Of a DNA stretch of 64,000 bases, positions 1 through 9,334 are shown in pieces. Position 1 is the stretch's first letter. Each line of letters starts with the position of its first letter. Under the pieces are notes generated by a model. It ran no database searches, had not been told where the DNA came from, and saw nothing but the letters and a program-made list of their open reading frames with translations. Made by a program: the position numbers and the translations under genes. The stretch is from Fenollaria massiliensis (lineage in GTDB: Bacteria > Bacillota > Clostridia > Tissierellales > Peptoniphilaceae): contig NZ_HG326226.1 of NCBI RefSeq assembly GCF_000312505.2, positions 300,227 through 364,226 of the forward strand. Direction: 5' to 3'.

Positions 1-1016
1 CGCTTCTTTTCAAAATTGCCGCTTTTATTCTTTTCCTTTGTCTCAACCATACCTACATCAACCACAAAACCTCTTGCTCTAAGCTCGTTGTATACTATAT
101 TTTCCATCAAATGAGTTTCTTCAATTTGTCTAAATTCAAGCTTTGCATTTCTTAGGCCAATATCTTCAAAGTAATATTTAAGCGGAGTGCCTATATATTT
201 TCTGCCCTTGACATCATATCTATTGACTTCGTTAATCAAAAAAGATTCTTCAAGGTAAGTGATGTAATTTTTTATAGTATTCATGCTAATGTCTGACTTT
301 AATGAGCTTTTAAAAGTGTCTGCAATTTTCGATGGATTTGAAAGAGAGCCAACGCTTGAGGCTAAAACCTTGATTAAGTCGTCCATCTCTTGCACTTTCT
401 CTATATTATAGCGTTCCTTGATGTCTTTTAAATAAGTTTCTTCGAATAAATTTTCAAGATACTTCACCTTTTGCTCATCATTTTTCATTGTGGCTACAAG
501 AGGCAGACCGCCGTATACCATGTATTCAGAAAGACCTTCGTACTTGTCACCGTCATAGACTTGCATAAACTCTTTAAAAGCAAGTGGATATATATGGATC
601 TCGTCACCGCGGCCACGAAATTCAGTGATTATGTCTTTTGATAGAAATTTCGAATTGCTTCCAGTAACGTAAATATCAACGTTTTTTATGTGCAGTAAAG
701 AGTTAAGTACTTCTTCAAAATCATTAAGCATTTGCACTTCATCTAAGAAGACGTAGTAAGCGTCATCATCTAGTATAGAGCTTTCTATAAAGTCAAGAAT
801 AGTGTCTGAATCTCTATATTGCTTATTTTTTCTTTGATCCAAAGAAATTTCAATTATATGATCTTCACTAATATTGTTTTCTAGTAAATAGCTCTTAAAT
901 ATTTCAAACAATAGATATGATTTTCCGCTTCGTCTAAGTCCTGTTATAACCTTAATTAAGCCATTATGCATCCTAACTATCAAATCATTTAAGTACTTGT
1001 CCCTTGAAATTCTCAT
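1..1016 (-). CDS. ATP-binding protein, AAA_14/DUF4143 family (3' end cut by window)
   Basis: Partial gene: about 338 residues are visible and the C-terminus lies beyond base 1. The N-terminus carries a Walker A motif (GLRRSGKS, near residue 26) and a Walker B-like YYVFLDEVQ, followed by the YVTGSNSKFL sensor-like motif and the DUF4143 part with a winged-helix-like middle. This is the family of bacterial 'archaeal ATPase-like' proteins of about 400 residues, whose cellular role is not well defined. Start chosen at 1016 because GGAGGTGAT precedes it. It is transcribed away from the ABC exporter that follows. The open frame lacks a stop inside the window. Confidence 0.8.
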   Translation of the reverse strand, partial: MRISRDKYLNDLIVRMHNGLIKVITGLRRSGKSYLLFEIFKSYLLENNISEDHIIEISLDQRKNKQYRDSDTILDFIESSILDDDAYYVFLDEVQMLNDFEEVLNSLLHIKNVDIYVTGSNSKFLSKDIITEFRGRGDEIHIYPLAFKEFMQVYDGDKYEGLSEYMVYGGLPLVATMKNDEQKVKYLENLFEETYLKDIKERYNIEKVQEMDDLIKVLASSVGSLSNPSKIADTFKSSLKSDISMNTIKNYITYLEESFLINEVNRYDVKGRKYIGTPLKYYFEDIGLRNAKLEFRQIEETHLMENIVYNELRARGFVVDVGMVETKEKNKSGNFEKK

Positions 1017-1216
1017 AATATCACCTCCATAAATATATGGTCAATACCTTTACTTATCTATATTATAATAGATTTAGAAAGCATAGTCAATATGCAAAAT
1101 GAAAATTAGGGGGAATTTTCCCCTTAATTTTCAGTCAAATTTATTAAAAATACTTTCCAAAGTGTAAGACATGTCTTGATAAATAAGACAAAAGACCAAG
1201 AATTGTATATTATTTA

Positions 1217-1245
1217 TTGTAATCATAGCATAAATATATTATAAT
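1217..1245 (+). promoter_or_regulatory. Promoter of the ABC exporter gene
   Basis: TTGTAA (1217-1222), a 17-base spacer and TATAAT (1240-1245). Transcription would begin near 1252, which leaves almost no leader for an ATG at 1259 and favours the downstream start at 1343. A second TATAAT lies at 1251-1256. Confidence 0.55.
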
Positions 1246-1342
1246 GAAAGTATAATGAATGAAAATAATAGCTATAAATAATTATAAAATTTACTACTCG
1301 TTTAAGCGTGTCAAATACTTATTAAATAGAGAGGTTAAAAGA

Positions 1343-2935
1343 ATGAAAAAATATAAAAAAAGAAATTTAAATTATTTTATACTTACATTGATAAGTATTT
1401 TTACGAGTACTATATTTGCTGTAGTCTTACAATTTTTTAAAGGTGATGTATTAGATAACGCAATTGCAGGCGAAACTAAAACTACTGTTAAATATGCGAT
1501 ATTATTAATTATTTTCATTTTTTGCGAAATATTGTTTTATTTTGCTTATAGGTTATTTAAAGCAAAATTTGTTGTTGGATGCACGAAACTATTAAAACAA
1601 GATATTTTTAAGGGCATAATTAATCGTAGTTATGTTGATTTTAAAGAAAGATCACAAGGAGAATATATTGCAAAATATGTGAATGAAGCTGATGCTATTA
1701 AATCTCGACATTTTGAGATGCTACCACTGTTTTGGGAAATTTTATTTAAAATAATTTTCGTCAGTGTTGCTCTTTTTGTTTTAGATTGGAGACTTGCACT
1801 AATTACTATTTTACTTCTAACTACTCCTCTTTATATTCCAAAATTATTAGAAAAAAGATTACAGAAAGCACAAAATGATTATTTGAAATCAGTTGAAGAA
1901 AATCTAGCAAAGATAAATGACTGGCTAAGTGGTTTTGAAATCATCAAAAATTTCTCCATTGAGAGACAAATTATTGATAGATTTGATGAATCAAATTTAG
2001 GCTCTATGAATAAATTACTTAAGGATTTGAATCTTGGAGCTGTGTCTCAACTTATTACAACACTTATTTCATACTTATCATATTTTGTTGTTTTGATTTT
2101 TGCTACGTGGCTTGTTTTTATTGGCGAATTTTCTGCTGGTAAGTTTTTTGTAGCAATAGGCATGATTGATCAACTTTCATATCCACTTATTTCACTTGCA
2201 GAAATAATCAGACAACTTGTCGCAATTAAGCCATCATGTGAAGCCATGGATAAATTTATAATGGAGGCTGAAGGCGCAAGGCAAGGAAAGTCCTTATTAA
2301 AATTAGATAGAGAAATTAAATATTCTAACGTATCTTTTGCGTATCCTGATGGACCAGTGATTTTGAATAATTTTAATTTTCTAGCTAAAAAGGGTAAGCG
2401 TTATTTAATTAAAGGGCCAAGTGGATGCGGAAAAACAACTATTGTGAATATGATTTTAAAGTATTATTATCCTACAAAAGGCGACATTGAATTTGACGGA
2501 ATTTCTATTAATGATTATTCTAATACCTATGATTGTACTACGGTTGTTAGACAGGAAGCAATTTTATTTAATGATTCTTTAAGAAATAACTTGACTATGT
2601 ATAGAGATATTTCGGATAAAGATTTAATTAAAGTGCTTGAAAATCTTGGCTTAAAAAAGTTTGCGACAGAGAAAGCTTTGGATGAAATAATAACTGAGAA
2701 TGGCTTTAACTTATCTGGCGGAGAAAAAAAGCGTATCTGCTTAGCAAGAGCCTTACTTAGAGATACTGATATATTGATTTTTGATGAACCACTTGCAAAT
2801 CTTGATGACACTACAGCGAAAAAAATCGAAGACATTTTACTTTCAATTGAGGATAAGCTTGTAATTATTGTATCTCACCAATTTTCTGATGAAAAGTTAC
2901 AATTCTTTGATAATATTATAGATTTACAAAAATAA
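1343..2935 (+). CDS. ABC exporter, fused membrane and ATPase domains
   Basis: A 530-residue half-transporter of the ABC-B exporter type. The N-terminal half has about six membrane segments. The C-terminal ATPase has Walker A (GPSGCGKTT), signature (LSGGEKKR), Walker B (ILIFDEP) and the switch histidine (IIVSHQF). It would work as a homodimer in the membrane, exporting an unknown substrate such as a peptide, lipid or drug. The open frame starts at 1259, but the ATG at 1343 has GAGAGG eight bases upstream and gives MKKYKKRN directly before the first membrane helix. It stands alone behind its own promoter, next to a divergent ATPase gene. Confidence 0.8.
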   Translation: MKKYKKRNLNYFILTLISIFTSTIFAVVLQFFKGDVLDNAIAGETKTTVKYAILLIIFIFCEILFYFAYRLFKAKFVVGCTKLLKQDIFKGIINRSYVDFKERSQGEYIAKYVNEADAIKSRHFEMLPLFWEILFKIIFVSVALFVLDWRLALITILLLTTPLYIPKLLEKRLQKAQNDYLKSVEENLAKINDWLSGFEIIKNFSIERQIIDRFDESNLGSMNKLLKDLNLGAVSQLITTLISYLSYFVVLIFATWLVFIGEFSAGKFFVAIGMIDQLSYPLISLAEIIRQLVAIKPSCEAMDKFIMEAEGARQGKSLLKLDREIKYSNVSFAYPDGPVILNNFNFLAKKGKRYLIKGPSGCGKTTIVNMILKYYYPTKGDIEFDGISINDYSNTYDCTTVVRQEAILFNDSLRNNLTMYRDISDKDLIKVLENLGLKKFATEKALDEIITENGFNLSGGEKKRICLARALLRDTDILIFDEPLANLDDTTAKKIEDILLSIEDKLVIIVSHQFSDEKLQFFDNIIDLQK

Positions 2936-2976
2936 TATAATAATTTTGCGTTAAAATTGCGTCTTACGCTCGTTCG

Positions 2977-3024
2977 CTTTTAGGCAATACTCGAGTACAT
3001 TTGTACACTCCGTTTGCCTAAAAG
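2977..3024. repeat. Hairpin-forming inverted repeat downstream of the exporter
   Basis: CTTTTAGGCAA (2977-2987) is the exact reverse complement of TTGCCTAAAAG (3014-3024), with a GTACA/TGTAC inner pair. No T-run follows, so it is not a textbook terminator. The stretch 2936-3281 otherwise holds only this and the two repeat units below. Confidence 0.6.
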
Positions 3025-3044
3025 TTCCACTTCGCGTAATCCAT

Positions 3045-3135
3045 CATAGCGTAAAGGTTCCTGTCCATATTGGACAGGGTTCTTCTTTGCTCTGCATAGC
3101 GCAAAGGTTTTAGGACGTTTAGTCCTAAGTTCTTC
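3045..3135 (+). repeat. Two tandem units of a dispersed AAAGGTT-hairpin-GTTCTTC repeat
   Basis: Two units 50 bp apart share CATAGCG(T/C)AAAGGTT at the left and GTTCTTC at the right, and each encloses a different short palindrome: CCTGTCC/GGACAGG in 3060-3078 and TTAGGAC/GTCCTAA in 3110-3128. Stem sequence varies while the flanks are kept, which is typical of a palindromic intergenic repeat family. A third relative lies in the opposite orientation at 55971-56001. Confidence 0.6.
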
Positions 3136-3281
3136 AATTTAGTTTTGTACTTATCAGACAAATAGATTTTCGAAAACAAATCTCTCTACAAAAAAAGCGC
3201 ACCTCATGATGCGCTTAAAATATTTTCAAAACTATTTTCTAATTCAATCAATATTTTTAATTTTAATCAATTTAATCAAAT

Positions 3282-4412
3282 TTATCTATCCAAGTTATTA
3301 TAAAAATCATCCACGCTTCTTGCTTCGTCGTCTTGGTAGCGTCTTGGTTTGTCTGTGTAGTCGTATCCGTCATCTTCGTAGATGTCGTAGTAGTCGTAGT
3401 CTCTGACTACTCTTCCTGTTCTAAACTCGTATTGGTTTGTGTAGTCGCACATCGCCATTTGTGAGTAGACTGTTGAATAAAGCGTAGCGCATATCCAAGG
3501 AATGGCTGCTAGTGCAAATACCCATGGTGCTCTTAGTCCTGTTGCAATAAAGGCTATAACTAGTGTTGCGAAGCCTCCTACTACAAAAGTGCCTATATAA
3601 ATAATTAGCATTTTGCCTATCCAGTTGAGTATAAATCTATTGACTATGCCAAAGGCTGCGCTGATGCATGTGTCTATGCCGATGTACTTGTTTGTTGTAA
3701 CTAAGTAGTAGGCGAAGGCTCCTGCTAGGCCGATGTAGAAGTTTACTAGTGCTAAAACTAGGGTCATGATTATGACTATGGCATCATAAGAGCCTGTCAT
3801 AGCGCTGATTATACCAAAGATTATGGCTGTCGCGCCAGATATTAGCCCAAAGATTATTGTTATTGCTATACCTTTAATAAATTTTATGAATACGGACTCT
3901 GTTACGTCTTTTACACCTCTATTCATCTTGAATATCCATTTGTTAACGTGTGTAACGAAGGCGATGGCGATTAATTGAATTGCTATGCCCATGATTAAGA
4001 AGCTTAGTATCATAAGTGTTGATGTTCTTGTGATATTCATGAAAGCGTTTAGGTCTTTATCATTTAAGCCGCCTCTGTCTCTAAAACTCTTTATGCTGCT
4101 CATAACATCATCAAAGCTTTCTGCGTCATCTAGCTCGTTTGTGAAATCTTCAAGTCCATCGAAATTTGTTTCGATTTGATTATTCTTTCTCATTTGGATA
4201 TTTAATGCCTCTGATGAGATTTGCATTATGGATCCAACGTTTAAGGCTAGAAATCCGCCTATAAGCACGATGTAAACTAGTGCAAAGCAAAGAAGTGCCT
4301 TGATATTGTTTTTGATGTAGGAGTTTGTTGCTTGGAAAATCTCTGTGATGCCGCTTGCTCTGCCGCCCTTCATCTTAGGATTAAATTCATCGTATACAAA
4401 ATTTTCGTTCAT
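3282..4412 (-). CDS. Multi-pass membrane protein, unknown function
   Basis: 376 residues, not recognised. Hydrophobic segments lie near residues 37-60, 131-157, 178-205, 208-240, 262-290 and 293-320, with an acidic soluble stretch (about 75-125) between the first and second. The C-terminal 50 residues are hydrophilic and rich in Asp and Tyr (YDYYDIYEDDGYDY). The start at 4412 has AAGGGGGA upstream. It lies 12 bases behind the aminopeptidase gene on the same strand and is probably cotranscribed. The architecture resembles membrane proteins with a large external loop, but no family name is claimed. Confidence 0.7.
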   Translation of the reverse strand: MNENFVYDEFNPKMKGGRASGITEIFQATNSYIKNNIKALLCFALVYIVLIGGFLALNVGSIMQISSEALNIQMRKNNQIETNFDGLEDFTNELDDAESFDDVMSSIKSFRDRGGLNDKDLNAFMNITRTSTLMILSFLIMGIAIQLIAIAFVTHVNKWIFKMNRGVKDVTESVFIKFIKGIAITIIFGLISGATAIIFGIISAMTGSYDAIVIIMTLVLALVNFYIGLAGAFAYYLVTTNKYIGIDTCISAAFGIVNRFILNWIGKMLIIYIGTFVVGGFATLVIAFIATGLRAPWVFALAAIPWICATLYSTVYSQMAMCDYTNQYEFRTGRVVRDYDYYDIYEDDGYDYTDKPRRYQDDEARSVDDFYNNLDR

Positions 4413-4424
4413 AATTATTCCCCC

Positions 4425-5654
4425 TTAAAAGGCCCAATTGCCTTTTTCAAATATTTTGTATTCTTTATTATCTTTATACCCAATTATCTCTGTTGTTTCA
4501 TCACCAATCATAAAATCGACATGAATTTTGCTATCATTAATACCATTTTTAAGTAATTCTTCTTCGCTCATGGCAGCGCCGCCTTGGACGCAAGTTGGGT
4601 AAGCAGCTCCAAAAGCTAGGTGGCAAGATGCGTTCTCGTCGAAAAGTGTTGAGTAAAATAATTTTTTACTATTGCTAATAGGTGAGTCGTTTTGCACTAG
4701 AGCGACTTCGCCTAGCATACAAGCATTTTCGTCTGTAGCTATAAGATCTTCTAATAATTTTTGATTTTTCTCTGCTTTTACTTCTACGCATTTACCATGC
4801 TCAAATCTTAGTGAAAAGTTCTCAACAAGTTTACCTGATAATGATAATGGTTTTGTCGCGTAAACTATACCACTCACCCCATCTCTTTTAGGAGCTGAGA
4901 AAATTTCTTCTGTCGGGATATTGGCTGTGAAGCGAACGCCTGTCTCGCTCATGGATGAGCCGCCTATCCATAGATGATTCTTTGGCATCTCTATAGTAAG
5001 GTCAGTACCTAATTTTGATCTGTAATGAAGTTTTTCAAATTGCATTTCGTTTAAGTACTTAGCTTTTTCTTGTATAGTATTTTCGAAATCGTCCCAAGCC
5101 TTGTCTGGATCAGAGCCATCTACTCTAACTATCTTAAATATTAAATCCCAAAGCTCAGATATACGCTTGTCTTCAGATACGTCTGATAAAACTTTATCTG
5201 CCCAAGCCTTTGATGGCACAGCTACGACGCACCATGGGTTTATGTCGTTCATAGTGTATTTTTGGAAAGGCTTCATCAGATTTGCGTTCACGCTGCGCAT
5301 AAGCATAAGTCTTTCAGGAGAGACATCCTTCATTAGAGACGGATTCGGTGCGATTACTGATAAAAAGCCTGCTTTTCTCTCTGCAAAATCAAGCATCATA
5401 TCAAGCTTCCACTCGGGTGCGTGCTTGATCGCCTCTTCACTCATCATCATCGCGCTCATTCTGTCACATTCGTCGTCGTGAATCCTTACAATTACTTCAC
5501 TTGCGCCTCTATCGTAGGCAAGTTCAGTTAATTGTCTTACGAAATCCATCGCCTCAGTTGAAGTATTTATAACTAGCGGCATGCCTTTTTGTACGTTTAT
5601 GCCCCTTTCGATAACAACTTTCGCATAATTTTTTAACTTATCTTCAAAATTCAT
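4425..5654 (-). CDS. M29-family aminopeptidase (AmpS/PepS type)
   Basis: 409 residues, the usual length of M29 metallo-aminopeptidases, which release N-terminal residues from peptides in the cytoplasm with two divalent metal ions. Family landmarks are NHLWIGGSSMSETGVRFTANIPTEE with its metal-binding glutamates, FSLRFEHGKC, LGEVALVQNDSPI, STLFDENASCHLAFG and HVDFMIG near the C-terminus. It is the first gene of a two-gene minus-strand unit with the membrane protein, transcribed from the palindromic promoter region at 5698-5719. AGGAGGGCAAA precedes the ATG. Confidence 0.9.
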   Translation of the reverse strand: MNFEDKLKNYAKVVIERGINVQKGMPLVINTSTEAMDFVRQLTELAYDRGASEVIVRIHDDECDRMSAMMMSEEAIKHAPEWKLDMMLDFAERKAGFLSVIAPNPSLMKDVSPERLMLMRSVNANLMKPFQKYTMNDINPWCVVAVPSKAWADKVLSDVSEDKRISELWDLIFKIVRVDGSDPDKAWDDFENTIQEKAKYLNEMQFEKLHYRSKLGTDLTIEMPKNHLWIGGSSMSETGVRFTANIPTEEIFSAPKRDGVSGIVYATKPLSLSGKLVENFSLRFEHGKCVEVKAEKNQKLLEDLIATDENACMLGEVALVQNDSPISNSKKLFYSTLFDENASCHLAFGAAYPTCVQGGAAMSEEELLKNGINDSKIHVDFMIGDETTEIIGYKDNKEYKIFEKGNWAF

Positions 5655-5697
5655 TTTGCCCTCCTTAGTAAATAAAGTATTAAATACACTCTTCTTG

Positions 5698-5719
5698 TGA
5701 TATAATATATATTATATCA
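5698..5719. promoter_or_regulatory. Perfect palindrome holding two opposed extended -10 boxes
   Basis: A 22-bp exact inverted repeat between the divergent aminopeptidase and CblS-like genes. Each half carries TGATATAAT, the TGnTATAAT extended -10: on the plus strand at 5698-5706 and on the minus strand at 5719-5711. The two promoters therefore overlap face to face and should compete for polymerase. The symmetry would also suit a dimeric regulator. Confidence 0.55.
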
Positions 5720-5749
5720 TATTTATTAAAAATATGTAATGGAGGCCGT

Positions 5750-6457
5750 ATGAAAAAATTTAGAGATTTAATAATTTTAGATGAAATGAATTTAGTTCTT
5801 GCTTGTGACAGCGCTGGGGGCATAGGCGAGAAGCCATGTGACGAAGTCTTTGCAAACATTGAAATGGTATCATATTATGCGGCTTTTGTGCCAATAGTTG
5901 AGGCTTTATGCGCAAGAAGCACGCCCATGGTCTTGGTTGACACGCTTTGTAACGAAAGAGAGCCCTATGGCGAAAAAATTATTCACGGTATCAAGATGGC
6001 GATGAGTGAAGCGGGCATGACGAGTGAAAATGCTTTTACCGGCTCAAGCGAAGAAAATTTTTTAACAAATATGACTGGGATAGGCGTTACAGTTTTGGCT
6101 CGCGGCTTTGATATACGCAAGGCGCAAAAAGGCGATCGGGTCTACGCCATCGGTCAGGCACTTGTCGGCGAGGAGCTTATAAAGCATCGTGACAAAGCCA
6201 TGAGCATGAGTGATTATATATATTTGAAGGAGCAAAACTATATTCATGACATCGTTCCCATCGGCTCAAAAGGTGCGGCACATGAAATAGCTGAGATTGA
6301 GGCACACTCAGGACTTAGGGCGCGCATAGTAAATCATGATTTTGATTATCATAAATCGGGCGGGCCATCCGCCATTTGCCTAGTCACTATGAATGAGGAT
6401 GACTTTAATAAATTAAATTTAAAAAAGGACGCGAATTTGTTAGCTTTTATGGAGTAA
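5750..6457 (+). CDS. cblS: Alpha-ribazole kinase-like protein (CblS / AIR-synthase-related)
   Basis: 235 residues resembling the PurM-like ATP-binding proteins that phosphorylate alpha-ribazole when the lower ligand of cobalamin is salvaged. The tell-tale segments are ACDSAGGIGEKP near the start, VDTLCNEREPYGEKI, TGSSEENF, MTGIGVTVLARG and VPIGSKGAAHEIAEIEAHSG. The glycine-rich and Asp-containing loops suit ATP/Mg binding. GGAGG lies seven bases before the ATG. No cblT transporter or other corrin gene is next to it, so the pathway assignment rests on the family alone. A related PurM-fold kinase role is the alternative. Confidence 0.65.
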   Translation: MKKFRDLIILDEMNLVLACDSAGGIGEKPCDEVFANIEMVSYYAAFVPIVEALCARSTPMVLVDTLCNEREPYGEKIIHGIKMAMSEAGMTSENAFTGSSEENFLTNMTGIGVTVLARGFDIRKAQKGDRVYAIGQALVGEELIKHRDKAMSMSDYIYLKEQNYIHDIVPIGSKGAAHEIAEIEAHSGLRARIVNHDFDYHKSGGPSAICLVTMNEDDFNKLNLKKDANLLAFME

Positions 6458-6497
6458 ATGGGTATAAATGTATTTAGAGTACGAGGAGGAGAGTCAA

Positions 6498-7580
6498 ATG
6501 AAGAAATTTAAGTTCTTAATAATTTTTTCTGTCATGCTAATAGTTTTGACAGGATTTAATGCTTTTGCAAAGAGCGAAAATAAAATGACTTACAAGATGA
6601 ATCTCATGGAGGACGCGATGTATGTAGACGTTAAAATCGAGACGGAGCACACAAGTTTTAAATTTGCAATCGATGTGCCAAAGGGTGCTGAAGTCTACGA
6701 TGTAGAAGGAAAGAGTCTTAGAGACAATTTTCTTTCGGGAACAAAGTACATCTTTGACTTTAACGGCGGCGACAAAGAAGTCTCATACAAGATAAAGGGC
6801 CTTCCAAAGGCATTTAAAAGAGCGGACGGATTTGTTTTTGGCCTTTATCGTTCATTTAACACGCATATCAACGACATCGACATAACTTTTGACAGTGTTT
6901 ACTATGATGAGCCAGTATACGAACTATTTACATCGAAGGGTCTTAATGCTAAATTTGCAAATGGAAAGACTGGCCTTTGTGAAATAGATGAGCCCATTGA
7001 CATAGCTATAGGCATTAAGTATCCTAAAAATGAGTTCGTGAACGCGCCTTATGAGGACATGGACTACGAAGACTACCGTAACGAAGAGCTGATGAGGACG
7101 CAAATTACACGCATCGATAGGCCTGGCATTTCGGAGATAGTTCTTAAGGGGCTTATAGCGGTGGCTTTACTAGCATTTATAATCGTTGGATTTTTGATGA
7201 CTAAGAATCAAAGATTTAGAAATAAATTTAGAATAAAGAAAAAATACGAAGAAAAAGAAAGAAGTGGCAAAACTTTTGACATAAAGGACATAGATGAGTA
7301 CATTTACTTAATATATCAATTTTATGACATAAAAGAGGATAAAATCGCTAGCTACTTAGGAGTGGACGAGGCTGACAAGCTTGTCGAGGAAAAATTAACT
7401 AGTTCCTATGAAGTGCTATTAAAAAAGGGATATATAGAGAAAGAAGACTCTGATTACAGCGTGGCTCTAACAAAGAAGGGCAGGCTGAAACTAGAAGAGA
7501 TACTTATCAAGAAGGAATATTTACTCAGTCAAGACAATATTTCAGATGAGGAAGAAAAATTTTTAAGATTGTTCAGGTGA
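6498..7580 (+). CDS. Secreted/anchored protein with one C-terminal membrane helix and cytoplasmic tail
   Basis: 360 residues from the ATG at 6498, preceded by AGGAGGAGAG; the open frame begins at 6468 without a ribosome site. A signal peptide (MKKFKFLIIFSVMLIVLTGF..AFA) is followed by an extracellular beta-rich domain, one membrane helix near residues 210-235 (LIAVALLAFIIVGFLM) and a cytoplasmic tail whose last 90 residues look like a winged-helix (YIYLIYQFYDIKEDKIASYL..LTKKGRLKLEEIL). This layout recalls DUF2207-like membrane proteins but no function can be given. It is six bases upstream of the Nudix gene. Confidence 0.65.
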   Translation: MKKFKFLIIFSVMLIVLTGFNAFAKSENKMTYKMNLMEDAMYVDVKIETEHTSFKFAIDVPKGAEVYDVEGKSLRDNFLSGTKYIFDFNGGDKEVSYKIKGLPKAFKRADGFVFGLYRSFNTHINDIDITFDSVYYDEPVYELFTSKGLNAKFANGKTGLCEIDEPIDIAIGIKYPKNEFVNAPYEDMDYEDYRNEELMRTQITRIDRPGISEIVLKGLIAVALLAFIIVGFLMTKNQRFRNKFRIKKKYEEKERSGKTFDIKDIDEYIYLIYQFYDIKEDKIASYLGVDEADKLVEEKLTSSYEVLLKKGYIEKEDSDYSVALTKKGRLKLEEILIKKEYLLSQDNISDEEEKFLRLFR

Positions 7581-7585
7581 TTTAG

Positions 7586-8008
7586 GTGAGGGTACTTAGC
7601 TCAGGAGGCGTAATTATCAATAACAATTTAATACTACTTTTGAAAAAGTACAACGGCGACTACGTTTTACCAAAGGGCAGGATAGAGCGTGGCGAAAGTA
7701 TTCAAGAGGCTGCGCTTCGCGAGGTAAAGGAAGAAAGTGGCATCACTGGCGAGATTAAAAAATATTTAGGCAAGATTGAATATTCTTTCATTAACAAGGT
7801 AAGAAACATAAGGATTGATAAGACAGTACACTTCTTTTTGATGTCAACAAAGGACACTCACACTAAGCCTCAGAGCATGGAAGGCTTTAAAACTGCAAAG
7901 TTTTACGAAAGAGATGAAGCGATCAAGCTTATGAAATACAGCCAAGAAAGAGAAATAATCAGAAAAGCTATAGAAGAGTACGACAGAGAAAAGAATGAGG
8001 AGAAGTAA
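7586..8008 (+). CDS. Nudix hydrolase
   Basis: 140 residues with a complete Nudix box, GRIERGE..REVKEESGI (residues about 30-52), whose glutamates bind Mg2+ for cleavage of nucleoside diphosphate-linked substrates. The substrate is unknown. The start is GTG at 7586, served by AGGTGA that overlaps the end of the preceding gene. The stop overlaps the whiA start by one base (TAATG), so the two are translationally coupled. Nudix genes commonly sit near whiA in Firmicutes. Confidence 0.88.
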   Translation: MRVLSSGGVIINNNLILLLKKYNGDYVLPKGRIERGESIQEAALREVKEESGITGEIKKYLGKIEYSFINKVRNIRIDKTVHFFLMSTKDTHTKPQSMEGFKTAKFYERDEAIKLMKYSQEREIIRKAIEEYDREKNEEK

Positions 8009-8946
8009 TGAGTTTTTCACAAAAAGCTAAGGACGAAGCGGCTAAGCTGATGATCACAGACGAAGACACTTCCCTTGCTGAGCTTATGGCATACGTCAGA
8101 TACGTCTCATCCATTAGCTTCATATCGGGGAAAGTCGCTGTTTCATTCAGAGTGCAAAAAGCGGCTCTCGCAAGACGAATTTTTACAGTAATCAGAAATT
8201 TATACGATACAGACCTTGATGTAGGCATATCAAAGATGACGCAGCTAAAAAAGATGAATATCTATACCATAGTCCTAAACGATACGGATATAGTTATGCA
8301 GATGTTTAAAGATACGCGCATGGAAGGTTTTTTGGACGTGAACAAAGTGCCGAGAGCCATCAAAGAATCGGACGATATGAGGAGGAGCTACTTAAGAGCG
8401 ACCTTTTTGGCAGTCGGCTCCATCACTAATCCAGAGCGCGGCTACCATCTCGAAATGCTCTTTGAAAGCGAGTTCGAGGCAAACGAGGTAAAGGACTTGA
8501 TGAACGTCTACGGTCTTGGGGCGAAGTACGTTATGCGTAAAGGTAACTACATCACTTACCTAAAAGGCGCTGAAGAAATTTCAGATTTTCTCACAGTTAT
8601 AGGCGCGATGAGAGCGGTGCTTAGCTTTGAGAATATCAGAGTAGTTAAGGACGTTAGGAACAATGCCAATAGAAGGACCAATTGCGAAACAGCCAATATA
8701 CAGAAAACAGTCGATGCATCGACAAGGCAAGTAGCTGATATCGAGTACATCGATGAAATGATAGGCCTAGACGCACTAGATGCTGATTTAAAAGAACTCG
8801 CAATACTTAGACTGAATAACAGAGACGCATCACTTGCAGAGCTTGGAAGGCTTATGGAGCCAGAACTTGGCAAATCAGGCGTAAACCATAGACTTAAAAA
8901 ACTAGCTGAGCTAGCAGAAAATTTAAGAATAAATGAGGAGAATTAA
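8008..8946 (+). CDS. whiA: WhiA, cell-division/sporulation-type DNA-binding regulator
   Basis: 312 residues with the WhiA layout: an N-terminal degenerate LAGLIDADG homing-endonuclease fold (FSQKAKDEAAKL..LMAYVRYVSS, and YLRATFLAVGSITNPERGYHLE) and a C-terminal helix-turn-helix. The stretch NRRTNCETANIQKTVDASTR is diagnostic. WhiA is conserved in Gram-positive bacteria and influences division and chromosome segregation. The usual rapZ-glmR neighbours are not present here; instead it is flanked by Nudix and GrdX-family genes. Confidence 0.93.
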   Translation: MSFSQKAKDEAAKLMITDEDTSLAELMAYVRYVSSISFISGKVAVSFRVQKAALARRIFTVIRNLYDTDLDVGISKMTQLKKMNIYTIVLNDTDIVMQMFKDTRMEGFLDVNKVPRAIKESDDMRRSYLRATFLAVGSITNPERGYHLEMLFESEFEANEVKDLMNVYGLGAKYVMRKGNYITYLKGAEEISDFLTVIGAMRAVLSFENIRVVKDVRNNANRRTNCETANIQKTVDASTRQVADIEYIDEMIGLDALDADLKELAILRLNNRDASLAELGRLMEPELGKSGVNHRLKKLAELAENLRINEEN

Positions 8947-8947
8947 A

Positions 8948-9334
8948 ATGAAAAGAACCATAGTTACAAACAACGACTACGTTAGAGACAAATACAAAGA
9001 TGACTTTGACATGATCTACATAGACAAAGTCGATAATTACACAGGTGTTTTACTTAAGGCGAGAGACCTAATTCACGAAGGATATAAACTACTTACACAT
9101 CCACTATCAGGATCAGTTAAGCCGAATGAAACACCATTTAAGACAATTATTTTGGAAAAAGGAAAAGGACTAGACCAAGACGGACTTATCATAATTGAAG
9201 AAGCAATCGGAACCATTAACAAATTTTTAAATATCGAGAAAACACCCGATTACAACGAGCGCGTCATCGACGACTGCAAAGTCATAGACCTTTCCATCAT
9301 AGACAACACAATCAATTTAAGAAGTTCAATCTAA
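8948..9334 (+). CDS. GrdX-family protein
   Basis: 128 residues. The motif THPLSGSVKPNETPFKTI and the N-terminal TIVTNNDYVRDKY match the small GrdX-type proteins encoded with glycine reductase operons of amino-acid-fermenting anaerobes; their biochemical role is not established. The start is moved from 8933 to the ATG at 8948, which follows GAGGAG. The stop overlaps the rlmD start (TAATG). No grdA/B/C gene is visible in the window, so this copy is separated from the reductase. Confidence 0.75.
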   Translation: MKRTIVTNNDYVRDKYKDDFDMIYIDKVDNYTGVLLKARDLIHEGYKLLTHPLSGSVKPNETPFKTIILEKGKGLDQDGLIIIEEAIGTINKFLNIEKTPDYNERVIDDCKVIDLSIIDNTINLRSSI

